Part shown: one piece after another, positions 1-6,279 of the stretch
How the letters are laid out: every line of letters starts with the position of its first letter
How positions within the stretch are numbered: position 1 is the first letter of the stretch
Source of the DNA: Deltaproteobacteria bacterium
GTDB lineage: Bacteria; Myxococcota_A; UBA9160; UBA4427
Reading direction: 5' to 3'
Assembly: GCA_011051925.1 (NCBI GenBank)
Contig: DRKE01000167.1
Location: 1-13,737 of the forward strand
Length of the DNA: 13,737 bases
Notes under the pieces: generated by a model
Database searches by the model: none
What the model saw: only the letters and a program-made list of their open reading frames with translations
What the model was told of the DNA's origin: nothing
Translations under genes and position numbers: made by a program

Positions 1-906
1 GCCGCGAAGCATGCGCGCGATGAAGATGCAGACGATCGAAACCGCCAGTCCGACGCCGGACAGGAAGATCGGAAGCGTCACGGCCAGGAAGCGGGCCTCG
101 TTCTCGGAACCGACGTCGCTGAAGAGCGTCATGATGTACTCGGACTTCGCCGTCAGCGCGATCGCCATGGCGGCGACGATCGCGGCCACCAGGGATTCGT
201 AGATGTCGGCCCCCATGCCGGCGACGTCGCCCACGTTGTCACCCACGTTGTCGGCGATGCCGCCGGGATTGCGCGGATCGTCCTCGGGGATGCCCTCGAT
301 GACCTTGCCGGCGATGTCGGAACCGACGTCGGCCGCCTTGGTGTAGATGCCACCCCCGATGCGCGAGAAGAGCGCGATCGACGACGCACCGACGGCGAAG
401 CTGTGGAGCACGGTCGCCAGGTGGGGATCCGAAACGAAGACGTAGTAGAGCCCGCCGAGGCCGAGCAGGGCGGTCGAGGCCACCGAGAGCCCCATCACGG
501 CACCCCCATCGAGTGCCGTCAGCAGCGCGTTCGGCTTCGACCCGCCGCGCGCCGCCTGCGTCGTCCGCACGTTGGCATAGGTCGCGGCCTTCATGCCGAT
601 GAATCCGGAGAAGAGCGACAGGAACGCGCCGAGCAGGAAGCAGGAGCCCGCCAACAATCCGGTTCCCTCGCCCCGGAAGGCCAGGAAGAGGAAGACGAAG
701 ACGGCGAGCGCGTAGACGGCGAGCACCTTGTACTCGCGCATCAGGAAGGCCATCGCGCCCTCGCGGATGTAGCGCGCGATCATGTTCATCGTGTCCGTGC
801 CCTCGGGCAGGGACTTGACCCTGAAGTAGAACCCCGCCGCGACCACGAGGCCCACGACACTGGCCGCGAGGGAAATCAGGGTGAGCTGTCCGATCAAATC
901 GTTCAT
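1..906 (-). CDS. hppA: Membrane-bound ion-translocating pyrophosphatase, N-terminal 302 residues (cut by window edge)
   Basis: This integral membrane pump couples hydrolysis of pyrophosphate to export of Na+ or H+. The reading frame is open from ATG at 906 to base 1; the family is usually 650-800 residues, so over half lies outside. An N-terminal membrane segment (about 5-25) and several later hydrophobic helices are visible. The pyrophosphate/Mg-binding signature is complete: GGGIYTKAADVGSD (about 184-197), K201, PEDDPRNP (207-214) and ADNVGDNVGDVAG (218-230), with D193, D197, D219, D223 and D227 present. Glu237 in GADIYES sits where Na+-pumping (Thermotoga-type) enzymes carry their gate glutamate, one helical turn before its place in plant H+ pumps. 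This favours Na+ pumping but is not decisive. The residue that sets K+ dependence is off-window. A GGAA element lies six bases before the ATG. It is transcribed in the same direction as the decarboxylase operon upstream. Confidence 0.96.
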   Translation of the reverse strand, partial: MNDLIGQLTLISLAASVVGLVVAAGFYFRVKSLPEGTDTMNMIARYIREGAMAFLMREYKVLAVYALAVFVFLFLAFRGEGTGLLAGSCFLLGAFLSLFSGFIGMKAATYANVRTTQAARGGSKPNALLTALDGGAVMGLSVASTALLGLGGLYYVFVSDPHLATVLHSFAVGASSIALFSRIGGGIYTKAADVGSDIAGKVIEGIPEDDPRNPGGIADNVGDNVGDVAGMGADIYESLVAAIVAAMAIALTAKSEYIMTLFSDVGSENEARFLAVTLPIFLSGVGLAVSIVCIFIARMLRG

Positions 907-964
907 CGTCGATTCCGTCCTGTGCGATTCGTCTCTTCGATCCGAGTGGGCGATGGGCCACGCC

Positions 965-983
965 GGCCCGTCGCGAACGGGCC
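965..983 (-). repeat. Inverted repeat in the hppA leader (7-bp stem)
   Basis: GGCCCGT and ACGGGCC are perfectly complementary around a five-base loop (CGCGA). The repeat lies about 60 bases upstream of the hppA start, so it would be in the 5' untranslated RNA if transcription begins near 1065. GC-rich background makes chance pairing quite possible. Confidence 0.4.
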
Positions 984-1004
984 CGCCGGGGCCGAACCGG
1001 GATT

Positions 1005-1024
1005 CTCCTGAATGACGTCAGGAG
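1005..1024 (-). repeat. Inverted repeat in the hppA leader (CTCCTGA/TCAGGAG)
   Basis: A perfect 7-bp stem flanks a six-base loop (ATGACG). It is less GC-biased than its surroundings and has no T-run on either side, so it is not a classical terminator. On the minus strand the second arm contains a Shine-Dalgarno-like AGGAG, but no start codon of a plausible gene follows. It could be an operator or a leader RNA hairpin for hppA. Confidence 0.4.
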
Positions 1025-1177
1025 CAGGACCCGATCCGTGCCGACGCATCCGCGATGCTCGTAACTGGGATCTGTATACCCGCTGGGGCGTTCAGCTGGC
1101 TGCGCTCGTGGAAGCCCTTCCGGGTCCGGGATGGCGCAAAAGACGAACGATCCCGCGCATGTGAGTAGCGATTCCCG

Positions 1178-1227
1178 GGGGCCACGGCAACCGGGAAAGC
1201 GCCTTTCGTGTGCGTTGCGATGGCCCC
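1178..1227 (-). other. 50-nt nested hairpin, possible structured RNA or 3' end of the decarboxylase transcript
   Basis: Three stacked perfect stems are nested: GGGGCCA/TGGCCCC (1178-1184 with 1221-1227), GCAAC/GTTGC (1187-1191 with 1214-1218) and GAAAG/CTTTC (1195-1199 with 1203-1207). They are separated by a 2x2 and a 3x6 internal loop and closed by a three-base loop (CGC). That makes 17 pairs in 50 bases. No T-tract follows on either strand. It starts 68 bases past the oadB stop and ends about 270 bases before hppA. I infer a transcript-end stabiliser or a leader element; the strand is assigned from the flanking genes only. Confidence 0.45.
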
Positions 1228-1273
1228 GCAATCCCCCCCGAGAGGCGCGCCGAGCCCCTCCGAATCGCCCTCC

Positions 1274-1294
1274 GGCGGGCCGCCAGGTCCCGCC
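1274..1294 (-). terminator. Small GC hairpin directly after the oadB stop codon
   Basis: GGCGGG (minus strand, directly after the TGA) pairs with CCCGCC across a nine-base loop. No U-tract follows, so at best it is a weak terminator or a 3'-end protecting hairpin. Confidence 0.25.
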
Positions 1295-2428
1295 TCAGCG
1301 GGCCAGGGCGAGAAGGACCCCTGCGGCCACGGCCGACCCGAGAACACCCGCCACATTCGGCCCCATGGCGTGCATCAGCAGGAAATTGTGGGGATTGCTC
1401 TCGAGACCGACCTTGTTCACGACCCGCGCCGCCATCGGCACGGCACTCACGCCGGCCGCACCGATCAGCGGGTTGATCGGCTCCCGGCTCACGAGATTCA
1501 TCAGTTTCGCGAGCAACACGCCGGAGGCCGTTCCGATCGCGAAGGCGATGAGGCCGAGAACGAGGATGCCCAGGGTTTCCGCGGTCAGGAACTTGTCCGC
1601 CGCCAGCTTGCTGCCCACCGCCAGACCGAGCAGGATCGTCACGATGTTGATGAGCTCGTTCTGGGCGGCGCCGGCCAGACGTTCGACGACGCCGCATTCC
1701 TTGAGCAGGTTGCCGAACATCACGGCTCCCACGAGCGGCGTCGCGTCCGGCACGAGCACGATACAAGCCGCCAGGACCAGCAGCGGAAAGAGGATCCGCT
1801 CGATCCTCTTGACCGGTCGTAGCTGCACCATCTTGATCTCGCGTTCGGCCCGGGTCGTCAACAGCCGCATGATCGGCGGTTGGATGATCGGCACGAGCGC
1901 CATGTAGGAATAGGCGGCGATCGCGATCGCCCCCAGGAGATCGGGCGCGAGTCGACCGGCCAGGAAGATCGCCGTCGGGCCATCGGCGCCCCCGATGATG
2001 CCGATCGCGGCCGCATCACCGAGGTCGTAGTCGATGAAATCGAGGGCCTCGCTGAGCGCGAGGGCCCCGATCAGGGTCGTGAAGATCCCGAACTGCGCCG
2101 CAGCGCCCAACAGCGCCGTCTTCGGATGGGCGAGGAGCGGCCCGAAATCCGTCATCGCACCGACCCCGAGAAAGATGAGGAGCGGGAAGAGCCCGTTGCT
2201 GATTCCGGCGTGGTAGATGATGCCCAGGAATCCGTCCGGACCCGCGATGTCGGCCACGGGGATGTTCGCGAGCAATCCGCCGAATCCGATCGGAATCAAC
2301 AGGAGCGGTTCGAAGCCGCGTTTGATTCCCAGATAGAGCAGAAGCAGGCAGATCGGAAACATCGCGGCCTGACCACCCGTGAGGTTGGCCAGCCCCGTCG
2401 ATTGCCAGAGTTCGAAGACGATGTTCAA
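1295..2428 (-). CDS. oadB: Na+-translocating decarboxylase beta subunit (oxaloacetate decarboxylase type)
   Basis: This is the membrane subunit that decarboxylates carboxybiotin and exports Na+. It has 377 residues, mostly hydrophobic helices, the expected size for OadB/GcdB/MmdB. The family motifs are intact: SNGLFPLLIFLGVGAMTDFG (77-96), GGADGPTAIF (146-155, ion-binding Asp149), AYSYM (Tyr175), NPLIGAAGVS (Asn319, Gly323, Ser328), Arg335, and HAMGPNVAGVLGSAVAAG near the C-terminus. By spacing these match the Na+-path residues known from Klebsiella OadB (Asp203, Tyr229, Asn373, Gly377, Ser382, Arg389). The start is TTG at 2428, inside a TTGA overlap with the oadA stop and eight bases after a GGAG, so translation is probably coupled to oadA. 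The next methionine, residue 23, would cut off conserved N-terminal sequence. Glutaconyl- or methylmalonyl-CoA decarboxylases share this subunit type, so it alone does not fix the substrate. Confidence 0.95.
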   Translation of the reverse strand: MNIVFELWQSTGLANLTGGQAAMFPICLLLLYLGIKRGFEPLLLIPIGFGGLLANIPVADIAGPDGFLGIIYHAGISNGLFPLLIFLGVGAMTDFGPLLAHPKTALLGAAAQFGIFTTLIGALALSEALDFIDYDLGDAAAIGIIGGADGPTAIFLAGRLAPDLLGAIAIAAYSYMALVPIIQPPIMRLLTTRAEREIKMVQLRPVKRIERILFPLLVLAACIVLVPDATPLVGAVMFGNLLKECGVVERLAGAAQNELINIVTILLGLAVGSKLAADKFLTAETLGILVLGLIAFAIGTASGVLLAKLMNLVSREPINPLIGAAGVSAVPMAARVVNKVGLESNPHNFLLMHAMGPNVAGVLGSAVAAGVLLALAR

Positions 2429-4236
2429 GGGACGATCTCCACGAGGGCGTCCCCGGTCGCGACCTTCTGATCCGGCGCGACGAGGATGGCACGCACGGTC
2501 CCCGCACAGGTCGCCTTGATCTCGATCTCCATCTTGAGCGCTTCGAGGAGGAGCAGGACATCCCCTTCGGCCACGACATCGCCCTCCTGCACCACGACCC
2601 GAAGGACCTGGCCCGCGAGCTCTGCATGAACGATCTGGCCCTCCCCCGTCGCCGCGGCCGACGGGGAAGCCGAGGTCCGCGAAACCCCTTCCGAGATCGA
2701 ATAGCGGTAGTCCCGGCCATTCACCCGGGCCTGGCCGTCTTCGAGAATGACTTCATAGCGCCGATCGCCCACCTCGACCGTGAAGGCATTCCCGCCCGAG
2801 GCGCCCGCGTCCTTCCCGGAGGCGGCGCCGGGGTCGACCTTCCGGACGCCATCCGGCCGGTCGCCCTTCAGGAAGGCGATCCCCTTGTCCTTCAACGCCG
2901 ACGCGATGAAGATCGATTCCTCGGTCGCCTCGAGGCCATGCTCGGCGAGGAGCGCCTTCGCCGCCTCGATCCCCTTGGCTGGATCCTCGTCGTTCATCTC
3001 GCGCGGATTGCGGGTCGTCGGCTCCAGTCCGAGCTGTTCGCTCGCGAGGCGGACGATCCCCTCGTCCGGCGGAACGGGCGTCTTGCCGAAATAGCCCAAC
3101 ACCATCTTGCCGTAGCCCTCGGCGATGCGTTTCCAGGGCCCGAGGACGACGTTGTTGTAGGCCTGTTGGAAATAGAACTGGCTGACGGGCGTCACCGACG
3201 TCCCGAAGCCCCCCTTCCGGACCACCTCGCTCATCGCGTCGATCACCGCCGGAAACTGATCCAGGGTTCCCGCATCCCGCATCATCTGCGTATTGGCCGT
3301 GAGCGCGCCGCCGGGCATCGGCGAATAGGGAATCAGCGGCTCGACCGTCGTGGCTTCGGGGGGCAGGAAATAGTCCTGCATGCATTCCTTGAAGACGGCT
3401 TCGGCCTCGACCACCTTGTCGACATCGAGTCCGAGATCGTATTCGGTCCCCCGCAGCGCATGCCACATGACGATGAAATCCGGCTGACTGGTCCCGCCCG
3501 AGGTCGGCGCCATCGCCAGATCGATTCCATCGGCGCCGGCATCGAGCGCCGCGATGTACGCGCTGACACTCACGCCCGCCGTCTCGTGGGTATGCAACCG
3601 GATGTGCATCTCGTCGCCCAGGCGCTTCCGAGCGAGCTTGATCGTGTCGTAGACCTTCGACGGAACGGCCGTCCCCGAAGCGTCCTTGAAGCAGATCGAA
3701 TGGAATGGGACCCCGTCGTCGAGGATCGCCTCGAGCACGCCCATGTAGAACTCGGGCGTGTGGGCACCGCTGCAGCCCGGCGGAAGCTCCATCAACGTGA
3801 TCGTGACTTCGTGATTCAATCCCGCTTCGGCGATGCAACGTCCCGAATACGAGAGGTTCCGGACGTCGTTCAGGGCATCGAAGTTCCGGATCGTCGTGAT
3901 GCCGTGTTTCTTGAAGAGCCGGGCGTGCAGATCGATGATGTCCGAGCTCTGCGAGTCGAGCCCCACGACATTGACGCCCCTCGCGAGGGTCTGGAGATTC
4001 GCGTCCGGCCCCGCCGTCTCCCGGAAGGCGTCCATCATGTCGAAGGCGTCTTCCTGGCAGTAGAGATAGAGGGACTGGTAGCGGGCACCGCCGCCCGCCT
4101 CGAAATGCGTGAAGCCCGCAGCGACGGCGGCTTCGAGTGCCGGCAGGAAGTCCGCGGTCTTGACCCGGGCGCCATAGACCGACTGGAAGCCGTCCCGAAA
4201 GGAAGTGTTCATGACCGAGATGCGCTTTTTCGTCAT
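2425..4236 (-). CDS. oadA: Biotin-dependent decarboxylase alpha subunit: carboxyltransferase plus biotin carrier (OadA/pyruvate carboxylase B-like)
   Basis: The 603-residue protein moves a carboxyl group from its substrate (oxaloacetate in characterised relatives) to biotin, which then visits the beta subunit. Residues 1-300 form the HMGL-type TIM barrel with metal-site residues Asp15, the Lys184 of FKDASG (carbamylated in the family), His215 and His217 (LHTHETAG). Residues 300-450 are the conserved PYC/OADA helical region. An Ala/Gly/Ser/Pro-rich linker (about 478-495, again about 527-537) leads to a biotinyl domain with LEALKMEIE, where Lys568 is the biotin site; Leu replaces the usual Met before this Lys. 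The barrel is divergent: RDGFQS replaces the usual RDAHQS, and HFEAGGGARYQS replaces the LECWGG-type motif. The substrate is therefore less certain than the fold. ATG at 4236 follows AGGA by 10 bases and lies 22 bases after oadG. Confidence 0.9.
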   Translation of the reverse strand: MTKKRISVMNTSFRDGFQSVYGARVKTADFLPALEAAVAAGFTHFEAGGGARYQSLYLYCQEDAFDMMDAFRETAGPDANLQTLARGVNVVGLDSQSSDIIDLHARLFKKHGITTIRNFDALNDVRNLSYSGRCIAEAGLNHEVTITLMELPPGCSGAHTPEFYMGVLEAILDDGVPFHSICFKDASGTAVPSKVYDTIKLARKRLGDEMHIRLHTHETAGVSVSAYIAALDAGADGIDLAMAPTSGGTSQPDFIVMWHALRGTEYDLGLDVDKVVEAEAVFKECMQDYFLPPEATTVEPLIPYSPMPGGALTANTQMMRDAGTLDQFPAVIDAMSEVVRKGGFGTSVTPVSQFYFQQAYNNVVLGPWKRIAEGYGKMVLGYFGKTPVPPDEGIVRLASEQLGLEPTTRNPREMNDEDPAKGIEAAKALLAEHGLEATEESIFIASALKDKGIAFLKGDRPDGVRKVDPGAASGKDAGASGGNAFTVEVGDRRYEVILEDGQARVNGRDYRYSISEGVSRTSASPSAAATGEGQIVHAELAGQVLRVVVQEGDVVAEGDVLLLLEALKMEIEIKATCAGTVRAILVAPDQKVATGDALVEIVP

Positions 4237-4258
4237 AGCTGGATCTTCCTACTGGCCG

Positions 4259-4504
4259 CTACCGGCCTCGGCCGGCGGCTCGGGCCATCCGACGCGCTTC
4301 CGCGACGGCAATCGCCAGAGCGATCTCCTCGTCTCCGGGCCCGCCGCGCGAGACCGGGGACTCCGGTGCCGGGTCTTCCGGAAACCGGTGTGCGAACCGC
4401 TCGAAGAAGACGGCCGAGGTCTTCATCATTCCGACGAGCAGCGTCAGAAAGGCAAAGACGGTGATCATCCCCACGACCATCAGCCGTACGCCTTCCATCA
4501 TCAT
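4259..4504 (-). CDS. oadG: Na+-translocating decarboxylase gamma subunit (OadG-like)
   Basis: This small membrane anchor holds the alpha and beta subunits together in OadGAB pumps. The 81-residue product has one transmembrane helix (about 7-27) preceded by MMMEGVR and followed by a charged, Pro-rich tail and an Ala-rich amphipathic helix (EEIALAIAVAEARRMAR). Length, topology and position as first gene of a G-A-B operon all fit. Sequence conservation in this subunit is low, so the call rests mainly on context. ATG at 4504 was chosen because AGGAG lies nine bases upstream; two further in-frame ATGs follow directly. The frame stays open upstream to about 4969 on the minus strand, but that extension is Arg/Gly-rich and runs into the P450 gene, so I reject it. 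The stop is TAG. Confidence 0.85.
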   Translation of the reverse strand: MMMEGVRLMVVGMITVFAFLTLLVGMMKTSAVFFERFAHRFPEDPAPESPVSRGGPGDEEIALAIAVAEARRMARAAGRGR

Positions 4505-4665
4505 GTCCGCCTGCTCCTTCCCTTCCTCGCCCGACCCCGTCGGGTCCCGCGCTCGCGGCGCCCCTCCGCCCCGCGTCCTCGACGCGGTCCGCCGCACGAA
4601 GACCCGAGGGTCCCCACGACGTTCATCGATGCACGGAGGGTTCGAGGCGGCTCCATACCATAACG

Positions 4666-4682
4666 GAATCCCGAGAGGATTC
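4666..4682. repeat. Inverted repeat GAATCC-N5-GGATTC, possible operator for oadGAB
   Basis: Two perfect six-base arms are separated by CGAGA. The repeat lies about 160 bases upstream of oadG and overlaps the most A/T-rich stretch of the divergent region, a plausible place for a repressor or activator site. It is a single copy, and I infer the function. Confidence 0.3.
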
Positions 4683-4849
4683 GGGCCCTTCCGGACGAAT
4701 CGGAGCGTTTTTTCCGATCGGGGGCGAAGCGCCGCGCCGATCCGGATCCGAGTCGCTCTGCCCTCCATCCAGTCCGTCGATCCCGGTCCCCCGGATCCCC
4801 CATCGCCGTTCCCTGCCCGGAGCCCGGGCTGCCAGCCCCCGCGGCGCGG

Positions 4850-4858
4850 TGCTAGACT
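4850..4858 (+). promoter_or_regulatory. Extended -10 promoter candidate for the P450 gene
   Basis: TGCTAGACT contains the extended -10 TGn and hexamer TAGACT, in otherwise GC-rich sequence. Transcription would begin near 4865, giving a leader of about 30 bases that contains the GGAG at 4883-4886. No clear -35 is visible, as is tolerated with an extended -10. It also argues against a GTG start at 4849. Confidence 0.4.
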
Positions 4859-4896
4859 CGAGCCCGCGACGCCCGATCGCCTGGAGCCACCCCTCC

Positions 4897-6165
4897 GTGT
4901 CATCTCAGCTCCGCGAATCCCCTCCGCCAGAAGATTCCGATCTGCCGACCGGAATCCAGTTGACGGCACTCGATCCCGCCTTTCGCGAGGATCCCTACCC
5001 GATCCTGGCCCGCCTGCGCGAAAACGACCCCATCCATCGCGATCGCGAGCTCGGCCGGATCGTCTTCACGCGGCACGACGACGTATTCGAGATCCTGCGC
5101 GATCCCCGCTATTGGACCGACCCACGCAAGGGACTCGAAGACAGCTTCACCCGACGTTTCCTGGGGCGCGACGACGAAGAACCCTCGATGCTCCTGATGG
5201 ACGATCCCGGACATCGTCGGCTCCGGAACCTCGTTCGGCATCCGTTCACACCGCGGGCCGTCGAGCGTTGGCGCCCGCGTGCACGGGCGGTCGCCGTGCG
5301 CGTGATCGAGGGGATCGAGGACGGTGAATTCGATCTCATCGAATCCGTCGCCAAGCCGATCCCGACGGTCGTGATCGCCGAGCTGCTCGGCGTCGACCCC
5401 GAACAACACGCCCGATTCAAGAGCTGGTCGGACGCCTCGATCAAGACGGCTTTCAGTCCCGTGAACGACCCGGCTGACGTGGCTGCTGCGGATCGGGCTC
5501 TCGTGGAACTCCGGCTTTTCCTCGCGGACGAGATCGAAAGACGACGTCAGCACCCGGGCGACGACCTGATCAGCTCGATGCTCCAGACCGACGAAGCCGG
5601 CGATCGGTTGACCGATGCGGAGATCGTCTCGCAATGCACCCTGCTGCTGCTCGCGGGCAACCTCACGACGACGGATCTGATCGGCAACGCGGTCGCAGCG
5701 CTTCTGCGACACCCGCGAGAGCTCGAGAAACTGCGCGCCCGCCCGGAGCTGATGAAGAATACCGTCGAAGAGGTCCTCCGCTACGACTCGCCCGTCACCA
5801 ACTCCGGACGGATCGCCCATGAAGACATGGTCTTCGACGGCGTCGAGATCCTGCAGGGCGAGTCCCTCTCGGTGTCGCTGGCCGCGGCGAACCGGGATCC
5901 GGCCGTCTACCCCGAACCGGATCGCTTCGACATCGAACGCCGGGATACCCACCATCAGTCCTTCGGCGGCGGACGCCATTTCTGCCTGGGCGCCCACCTG
6001 GCCCGCCTCGAGGCCGCCGAGACGCTCTCCGTCCTGTTGGCGCGATTCCCACGCCTTTCGTCGGGCGAGGGCGAGACCCGCTATGCCGGCAATCCCAGCT
6101 TCCGGGGCTTCGAGAGCCTCTCGGTCGGCGGCGAACGCTCGCTTGGCAAAGGCGGGCGGAAGTGA
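4897..6165 (+). CDS. Cytochrome P450 monooxygenase (soluble bacterial class)
   Basis: The predicted soluble haem-thiolate monooxygenase has 422 residues, normal for bacterial P450s, and no membrane anchor. Signatures in order are the helix-C region (MDDPGHRRLRNLVRHPFTPR), the helix-I motif A253-G-N-L-T-T258, the K-helix ExxR pair (Glu292, Arg295 in EEVLRY), and the haem loop FGGGRHFCLG with ligand Cys363. The acidic residue normally before the helix-I threonine (AGxE/DT) is Leu256 here. GTG at 4897 is chosen because GGAG lies 10 bases upstream; an in-frame GTG at 4849 would overlap the probable promoter. No ferredoxin or reductase gene is nearby, so redox partners must be elsewhere. DUF35 and thiolase genes follow, suggesting an acyl-CoA, steroid or terpenoid-like substrate, but the sequence does not identify it. 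Confidence 0.93.
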   Translation: MSSQLRESPPPEDSDLPTGIQLTALDPAFREDPYPILARLRENDPIHRDRELGRIVFTRHDDVFEILRDPRYWTDPRKGLEDSFTRRFLGRDDEEPSMLLMDDPGHRRLRNLVRHPFTPRAVERWRPRARAVAVRVIEGIEDGEFDLIESVAKPIPTVVIAELLGVDPEQHARFKSWSDASIKTAFSPVNDPADVAAADRALVELRLFLADEIERRRQHPGDDLISSMLQTDEAGDRLTDAEIVSQCTLLLLAGNLTTTDLIGNAVAALLRHPRELEKLRARPELMKNTVEEVLRYDSPVTNSGRIAHEDMVFDGVEILQGESLSVSLAAANRDPAVYPEPDRFDIERRDTHHQSFGGGRHFCLGAHLARLEAAETLSVLLARFPRLSSGEGETRYAGNPSFRGFESLSVGGERSLGKGGRK

Positions 6166-6173
6166 TCTATCGT
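6143..6173 (+). promoter_or_regulatory. Weak promoter candidate for the DUF35-thiolase pair, inside the P450 3' end
   Basis: TTGGCA (6143-6148) and TATCGT (6168-6173) are separated by 19 bases, slightly long for a sigma-70 promoter. It would allow the next two genes to be transcribed without the P450, with a leader of about 100 bases. The match is weak. Confidence 0.25.
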
Positions 6174-6257
6174 GAAGGACCCGGAACGCGGAAGCCTTCC
6201 AGGGATACCGCGCGGCGACATCCCGTGCGCCCTCGAAACGTGTCCCCACGCACGTCG

Positions 6258-6275
6258 ACACACACAAACACACAC
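6258..6275 (+). repeat. CA-rich tract immediately before the DUF35 start codon
   Basis: An almost pure CA dinucleotide run with one extra A ends five bases before the ATG at 6280. It is unstructured, G-free and unlike its GC-rich surroundings, and it occupies the place of a Shine-Dalgarno sequence. It may serve as an unstructured ribosome-loading site. Confidence 0.6.
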
Positions 6276-6279
6276 GCCA

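Larger units (their letters stand above)
907..1294. other. 388-base intergenic region between oadB and hppA
   Basis: No convincing coding region is present; open frames here show no family resemblance and have shadow-like composition. On the minus strand the order is a small GC hairpin just after the oadB stop (1274-1294), a 50-nt nested hairpin (1178-1227), a possible -10 hexamer TATACA (1073-1078, without a clear -35), and two perfect inverted repeats (1005-1024 and 965-983) in what would be the hppA leader. The region probably holds the end of the decarboxylase transcript and the hppA promoter and leader. I could not match it to a known riboswitch. Confidence 0.6.
4505..4896. promoter_or_regulatory. 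392-base divergent intergenic region (oadGAB to the left, P450 to the right)
   Basis: No gene is supported here. It must contain the start signals for both directions. Visible items are a perfect hairpin CCGCGTC-CTC-GACGCGG (4571-4587) in the probable oadG leader, an inverted repeat GAATCC-CGAGA-GGATTC (4666-4682) next to an A/T-richer patch with a TATGGT-like hexamer on the minus strand, a run of six T inside an imperfect repeat (about 4698-4720), and an extended -10 for the P450 gene (4850-4858). I did not find a convincing -35 for the oad promoter. Confidence 0.5.

Noticed and set aside
1013..1020. TGACGTCA palindrome resembling a eukaryotic CRE site
   Set aside because: The organism is bacterial; the palindrome is better explained as part of the larger CTCCTGA/TCAGGAG repeat or chance.
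1018..1356. A short minus-strand open frame spanning the oadB end and the intergenic gap
   Set aside because: It overlaps the conserved end of OadB in another frame, and its remaining sequence is Pro/Gly-rich with no domain or good ribosome site.
2626..4464. A plus-strand open frame of 612 codons across oadA and oadG
   Set aside because: It is antisense to strongly conserved oadA and oadG, has Arg/His/Glu-rich shadow composition and shows no family motif; long antisense frames are expected at this GC content.
4698..4720. T6 run near an imperfect ATCGGA/TCCGAT repeat as a terminator
   Set aside because: The T-run lies inside the loop rather than after the stem, and no gene ends there.
4849..4896. 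Upstream GTG start for the P450, adding 16 residues
   Set aside because: It overlaps the extended -10 element, lacks a ribosome-binding site, and the extra residues have no P450 N-terminal similarity; GTG at 4897 has GGAG at good spacing.
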